Origin: Nonomuraea roseoviolacea subsp. carminata
GTDB taxonomy: Bacteria > Actinomycetota > Actinomycetes > Streptosporangiales > Streptosporangiaceae
Length of the DNA stretch: 64,000 nt
Assembly (NCBI RefSeq): GCF_024172185.1
Contig: NZ_JAMZEC010000001.1
Span: forward strand, 5,848,001 to 5,912,000
Reading direction: 5' to 3'
Program-made: the position numbers and the translations under genes
Notes under the pieces: model-generated
The model's database searches: none
Told to the model about the DNA's origin: nothing
Seen by the model: the letters and a program-made list of their open reading frames with translations, nothing else
Part shown: positions 61,190 through 64,000 of the stretch, piece after piece
Layout of the letters: each line of letters opens with the position of its first letter
Position numbering within the stretch: the stretch's first letter is position 1

Positions 61190-63340
61190 TCAGGCGGGTC
61201 CGATGTTCCAGGTGCGCAGCGTGCGGTCCTCGGTGACGCCCGCCACCACCGGGACGCCCGCCGTCTCCGACAGCGTGGCGGTGCGGATCGCGCCGCCGGG
61301 TCCCGGCCCGAGCGTGCCGACGACGTCGCCGCCCGTCAGGTCCCAGACCCGGACGAGGACGTCCTCACCGGCCGCGTCGTGCACGGCGACCGCGATGGGC
61401 GTCTCGCCGGTGCGGCCCGTGGCCAGCGCGGCCACGCCCCGGTCGTCCGGGCTGCCCGCGCTGAAGGCCCACTTCTCGCGGCGCTTGCCGGTCGCCAGGT
61501 CGTACACGCGCAGGGTGGCGTCCAGGTGCGTGGAGACCAGGACGGCCCGGCCGCCGATCTCGGCGCAGGCCAGCCGCTCGACGCCGCCGATCTCCCCGGT
61601 GCCGAACGTGCGCGTCGCCTTGCCGTCCGACAGCCGCCGCACCTGGATCCGGTTGTGGCCGTCGCCCGTGACCAGCACGTCCTTCCCGTCGAGCGTGCCG
61701 AAGGCCAGCCCGTTGACCCCCTGGAAGTGGTCGGTGACCGCGGGGCCGATCTGCTTGCCGGTGGCGGCGTCCCACAGCCGCACGACGCTGTGGAGGTCGC
61801 GGAGGCTGTCGTACTTCTGCGACACCGCGACCACCCGGCCGCCGGCGACCACGATCCCGATGATCGGGTCGGTGGCGCGGTGCGTGGCCAGGCTCTCGCC
61901 CGTCGCGCTCCACAGCCGCATCCGGCCGTCGCCGTGGCCGGAGGCCACCACGGGCGCGCCGCCGCGCTCGCCGCACGCCACGGCGGTCACCGCGGCGCCG
62001 CCGTCGCCGAGGCGGGTGGCGGCCGGTCGCCCGGTGGTCCAGGCCAGCACGGTGCCCTTGTCGGTGCCGCAGGCGACGAGCGGGCCCGTGGTGGTGAGCC
62101 CGGTGGTGGTGGGCCCGGTGGTGGTGAGCACGGCGGCGGCGAGCACGGTGACGGCGCCCCAGTCGCGGGCGAGCGGGACGGGCTCGGTCAGCGGCGTGCC
62201 GAACGGCTGCTTCGCCGGCGTCGCGGACGGCGTGGGCGTCCCGGTGGGGGCGGGGGAGCGGTCGTCGCTCACCCGGCGGACGGGCTCGTCGCGCCCACCC
62301 AAGAGGGCGAACGCGGAGACCGCCGCGGCGGCCGTGACCGCGGCACCGCCGATCAGGGCTCGCCGGCTGAACGTCCTGGGCCGGCTCGGTGAGGTCGGCG
62401 CCTCCCGGATGTCCGAGGGCGGGCGGACGGGCGCGTTGACCGGAGAGACCCCGGGGACGCCCGGCGCCGCCGGTCCCGTACGGCCGATCAGCCGTTGCAG
62501 CAGCGCGGCGGGCGTGGGGCGGGCGGCGGGATCCTTGGCCAGGCACTCCTGGATCGGTCCCACCAGGTGCGGCGGCACCCCGGTCAGGTCGGGCATCCCG
62601 CTCAGGACCTGGTTGAGGATGGCCGGCACCGTCTCCCCGCGGAACGGCGGCCGCCCGGTGGCGGCGAACACCATCGTGCCCGCCCACGCGAAGACGTCCG
62701 ACGCCGGCCCGACCCGCTCGCCCCTGAACTGCTCGGGCGACATGTACGTCGGGGTGCCGACGGGACCGGAGGCCATGGTGGTGGCGTCGAGGGCCTTGGC
62801 GATGCCGAAGTCGATGACGATCGGGCCCTCGGGACCCATCAGCACGTTGGCCGGCTTGAAGTCGCGGTGCACGATGCCGGCCTCGTGGATGGCGGCCAGC
62901 GCGGTCAGCGTCGAGATGGCGAGCCGGTCGAGCACGCCCGCGGTCCGCGGGCCCCGCTCGCGGACGACCGCCTGCAGGGTGTCGCCGGCGACGTACTCGC
63001 TCACGATGTACGGCCGGCCGTCCACCGTCCCGACGTCGAGCACGGCCGCCGTGCAGAAGGCCGCCACCCGGCGCGCCGCCTCCACCTCGCGCAGGAAGCC
63101 CTTGGTGACGTCGGCGTCCTGGCTGAGATGGCTGTGGACGACCTTGACCGCGACCTCCTTGACCGCGCCGTCCTTGACCGCGCCGTCCTTGACGGCGCCG
63201 TCTTTGGTCGCGTCCCCGTCTCCACCGTCGAGCTCGCCCTTGTAGACGACGCCCTGGCCGCCCGAGCCGAGCACGCCGACGATGCGGTACGGGCCGATCC
63301 GCTCGGGATCGCCCGGCCGGAGCGGGCGTGAAGCCGGCAT
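61190..63340 (-). CDS. Serine/threonine protein kinase with WD40-like sensor domain
   Basis: The 716-residue product starts at the ATG after GGAAGGGAG (MPASRPLRPGDPERIG). The kinase domain at 15-280 has a Gly-rich loop (VLGSGGQGVVYKG), Lys in VAVKVV, catalytic HRDFKPANVLM and DFG (VIDFGIAKAL). One helix near 340-360 (ALIGGAAVTAAAAVSAFALL) is followed by a Pro/Thr linker and an extracytoplasmic WD40-like repeat domain (GRMRLWSATGE; SVVRLWDAATGK; ATLRVYDLATGK; VLVRVWDLTGG). It signals across the membrane by phosphorylating cytoplasmic proteins. Three DGAVK repeats sit before the catalytic Lys. Confidence 0.92.
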   Translation of the reverse strand: MPASRPLRPGDPERIGPYRIVGVLGSGGQGVVYKGELDGGDGDATKDGAVKDGAVKDGAVKEVAVKVVHSHLSQDADVTKGFLREVEAARRVAAFCTAAVLDVGTVDGRPYIVSEYVAGDTLQAVVRERGPRTAGVLDRLAISTLTALAAIHEAGIVHRDFKPANVLMGPEGPIVIDFGIAKALDATTMASGPVGTPTYMSPEQFRGERVGPASDVFAWAGTMVFAATGRPPFRGETVPAILNQVLSGMPDLTGVPPHLVGPIQECLAKDPAARPTPAALLQRLIGRTGPAAPGVPGVSPVNAPVRPPSDIREAPTSPSRPRTFSRRALIGGAAVTAAAAVSAFALLGGRDEPVRRVSDDRSPAPTGTPTPSATPAKQPFGTPLTEPVPLARDWGAVTVLAAAVLTTTGPTTTGLTTTGPLVACGTDKGTVLAWTTGRPAATRLGDGGAAVTAVACGERGGAPVVASGHGDGRMRLWSATGESLATHRATDPIIGIVVAGGRVVAVSQKYDSLRDLHSVVRLWDAATGKQIGPAVTDHFQGVNGLAFGTLDGKDVLVTGDGHNRIQVRRLSDGKATRTFGTGEIGGVERLACAEIGGRAVLVSTHLDATLRVYDLATGKRREKWAFSAGSPDDRGVAALATGRTGETPIAVAVHDAAGEDVLVRVWDLTGGDVVGTLGPGPGGAIRTATLSETAGVPVVAGVTEDRTLRTWNIGPA
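63156..63215 (-). repeat. 15-bp tandem repeat in the kinase N-lobe
   Basis: Three units of tccttgaccgcgccg type (63156, 63171, 63186) and a diverged fourth encode KDGAVKDGAVKDGAVK in the loop before the catalytic lysine. Confidence 0.88.
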
Positions 63341-63554
63341 CCCGCTCCCTTCCATCCTCACGCGGGCCCTCACTCGGGCCCTCAGGCGGGCGATCCACAC
63401 CCTAGGGCCGCGCGCCCGTCCCCCGGAAGCCGGGGCCGCCGGGCCGATCACGACCCCCGAGGTGGGCGCCACGGACCCGTATGAGGCAGTATGGGGAGAA
63501 CGTGACCGGACGGCGCCCATCCCCGCGCCCCACCTCGACCCCGGCTCCCACCCC

Positions 63555-64000
63555 ATGCTTGACGACTTCACGCATCACCGTCCCGAGTCGCCGGCCCTGA
63601 CCCGCGACGACCCCATGGCCATGCCCCTCACCTATCCCGGCCTGCTCCCGCCGGGTCCGGGCGTGCTGTCAGGCCGCCAGTTCCTGCCGCTGACCGGCCG
63701 CGACGGCGGCTGGCACGTGGAGGGCTCGCCCCTCGACGCCTGGCTGGCCGCCCGCGGAGAGGCGCCGATGCGGGCGCGGCACGCCGTGGTCGCCGTGGGG
63801 TCCAACGCCGCCCCGGCCCAGCTCCACCGCAAGTTCACCCGCCACCGGGTGCCCGCGGTGGTGCCGCTCACTCGGGTGCGGGTGCATGGCCTCGCCCCAG
63901 GCGTGTCGGCGCACATCAGCAGGTACGGCTACATCCCCGCCGCCCCGGTGGCGGCGCCCGGCGTGTCCGAGCTGTTCGTGTCCTGGGTGGACGACAGGCA
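63555..64000 (+). CDS. Conserved hypothetical protein, cut by the window end
   Basis: The frame from ATG (MLDDFTHHRPESPALTRDD) stays open to the edge, and 148 residues are visible. A central VVAVGSNAAPAQLHRKFTRH and HISRYGYIPAAPV region recalls the GSN loop of gamma-glutamylcyclotransferase-like folds, but that link is weak. A later ATG (MAMPLTYPGL) could be the start. Function not recognised; the C-terminus is missing. Confidence 0.65.
   Translation, partial: MLDDFTHHRPESPALTRDDPMAMPLTYPGLLPPGPGVLSGRQFLPLTGRDGGWHVEGSPLDAWLAARGEAPMRARHAVVAVGSNAAPAQLHRKFTRHRVPAVVPLTRVRVHGLAPGVSAHISRYGYIPAAPVAAPGVSELFVSWVDDR

Overview
The window is very GC-rich, densely packed, and rich in GTG starts and 4-base start/stop overlaps. 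It carries ECF sigma factors, a DasR/HutC-type GntR regulator, DrrA-type ABC pumps, eukaryote-like Ser/Thr kinases and NRPS/PKS genes. This is the profile of a filamentous actinomycete. The protein types (CU044_5270 family, HicB/DUF4097/DUF1707 ABC operon, BtrH_N protein) resemble Streptosporangiales such as Nonomuraea or Streptosporangium, but that genus-level placement is an inference. No rRNA, tRNA, CRISPR array, transposase or integrase was recognised.

Left third (1-17.2 kb): mostly small regulator/target pairs. They include a NarL-type two-component system, a Crp/Fnr regulator coupled to a tiny membrane protein, and an XRE-TPR regulator divergent from an FAD monooxygenase with palindromes between them. 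A TetR/membrane-protein pair carries two operators 33 bp apart, and a second TetR is divergent from an aromatic-hydroxylase-like flavoprotein. There are also a cupin, a VOC protein and a 5'-truncated VOC remnant, a ProC-like reductase, an SDR, and an orphan BtrH_N acyltransferase-like protein.

Middle (17.2-33.5 kb): a five-gene HicB-type regulator/DUF4097/ABC ATPase/ABC permease/DUF1707 operon; a truncated hemerythrin joined to a DUF2071 gene; and an orphan cellulose-binding module lying behind a glycoside-hydrolase-type palindrome. These are followed by an amino-acid ABC importer operon with a DadA-like oxidase and a divergent LysR, two ECF sigma units each with a translationally coupled membrane partner, a secreted beta-helix protein and an ADP-ribosylglycohydrolase remnant.

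Biosynthetic core (33.6-50.5 kb): two overlapping genes encode A-PCP-C-A-PCP and C-PCP-KS-AT-ACP-C-A-PCP-TE-MFS. The second is a 3214-residue protein in which an MFS exporter is fused behind the thioesterase. That thioesterase has Cys where Ser is usual (GHCMGG). The last adenylation domain reads as glycine-specific and the last ketide module has no reductive domains, so a tetramic-acid or similarly cyclised product is a reasonable hypothesis. A GntR regulator sits directly upstream on the same strand, divergent from a nanE-nanK pair for ManNAc catabolism.

Right end (50.6-64 kb): a MarR/MMPL exporter pair with a clear operator, and lipid-phosphate genes (two PAP2 phosphatases and two diacylglycerol-kinase-like proteins). 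There is also an AlkA glycosylase, a single-polypeptide restriction-modification gene in a visibly lower-GC segment, a WD40 Ser/Thr kinase, and an unknown gene cut by the window end. A recurrent oddity is short tandem repeats, four of which run across stop codons.
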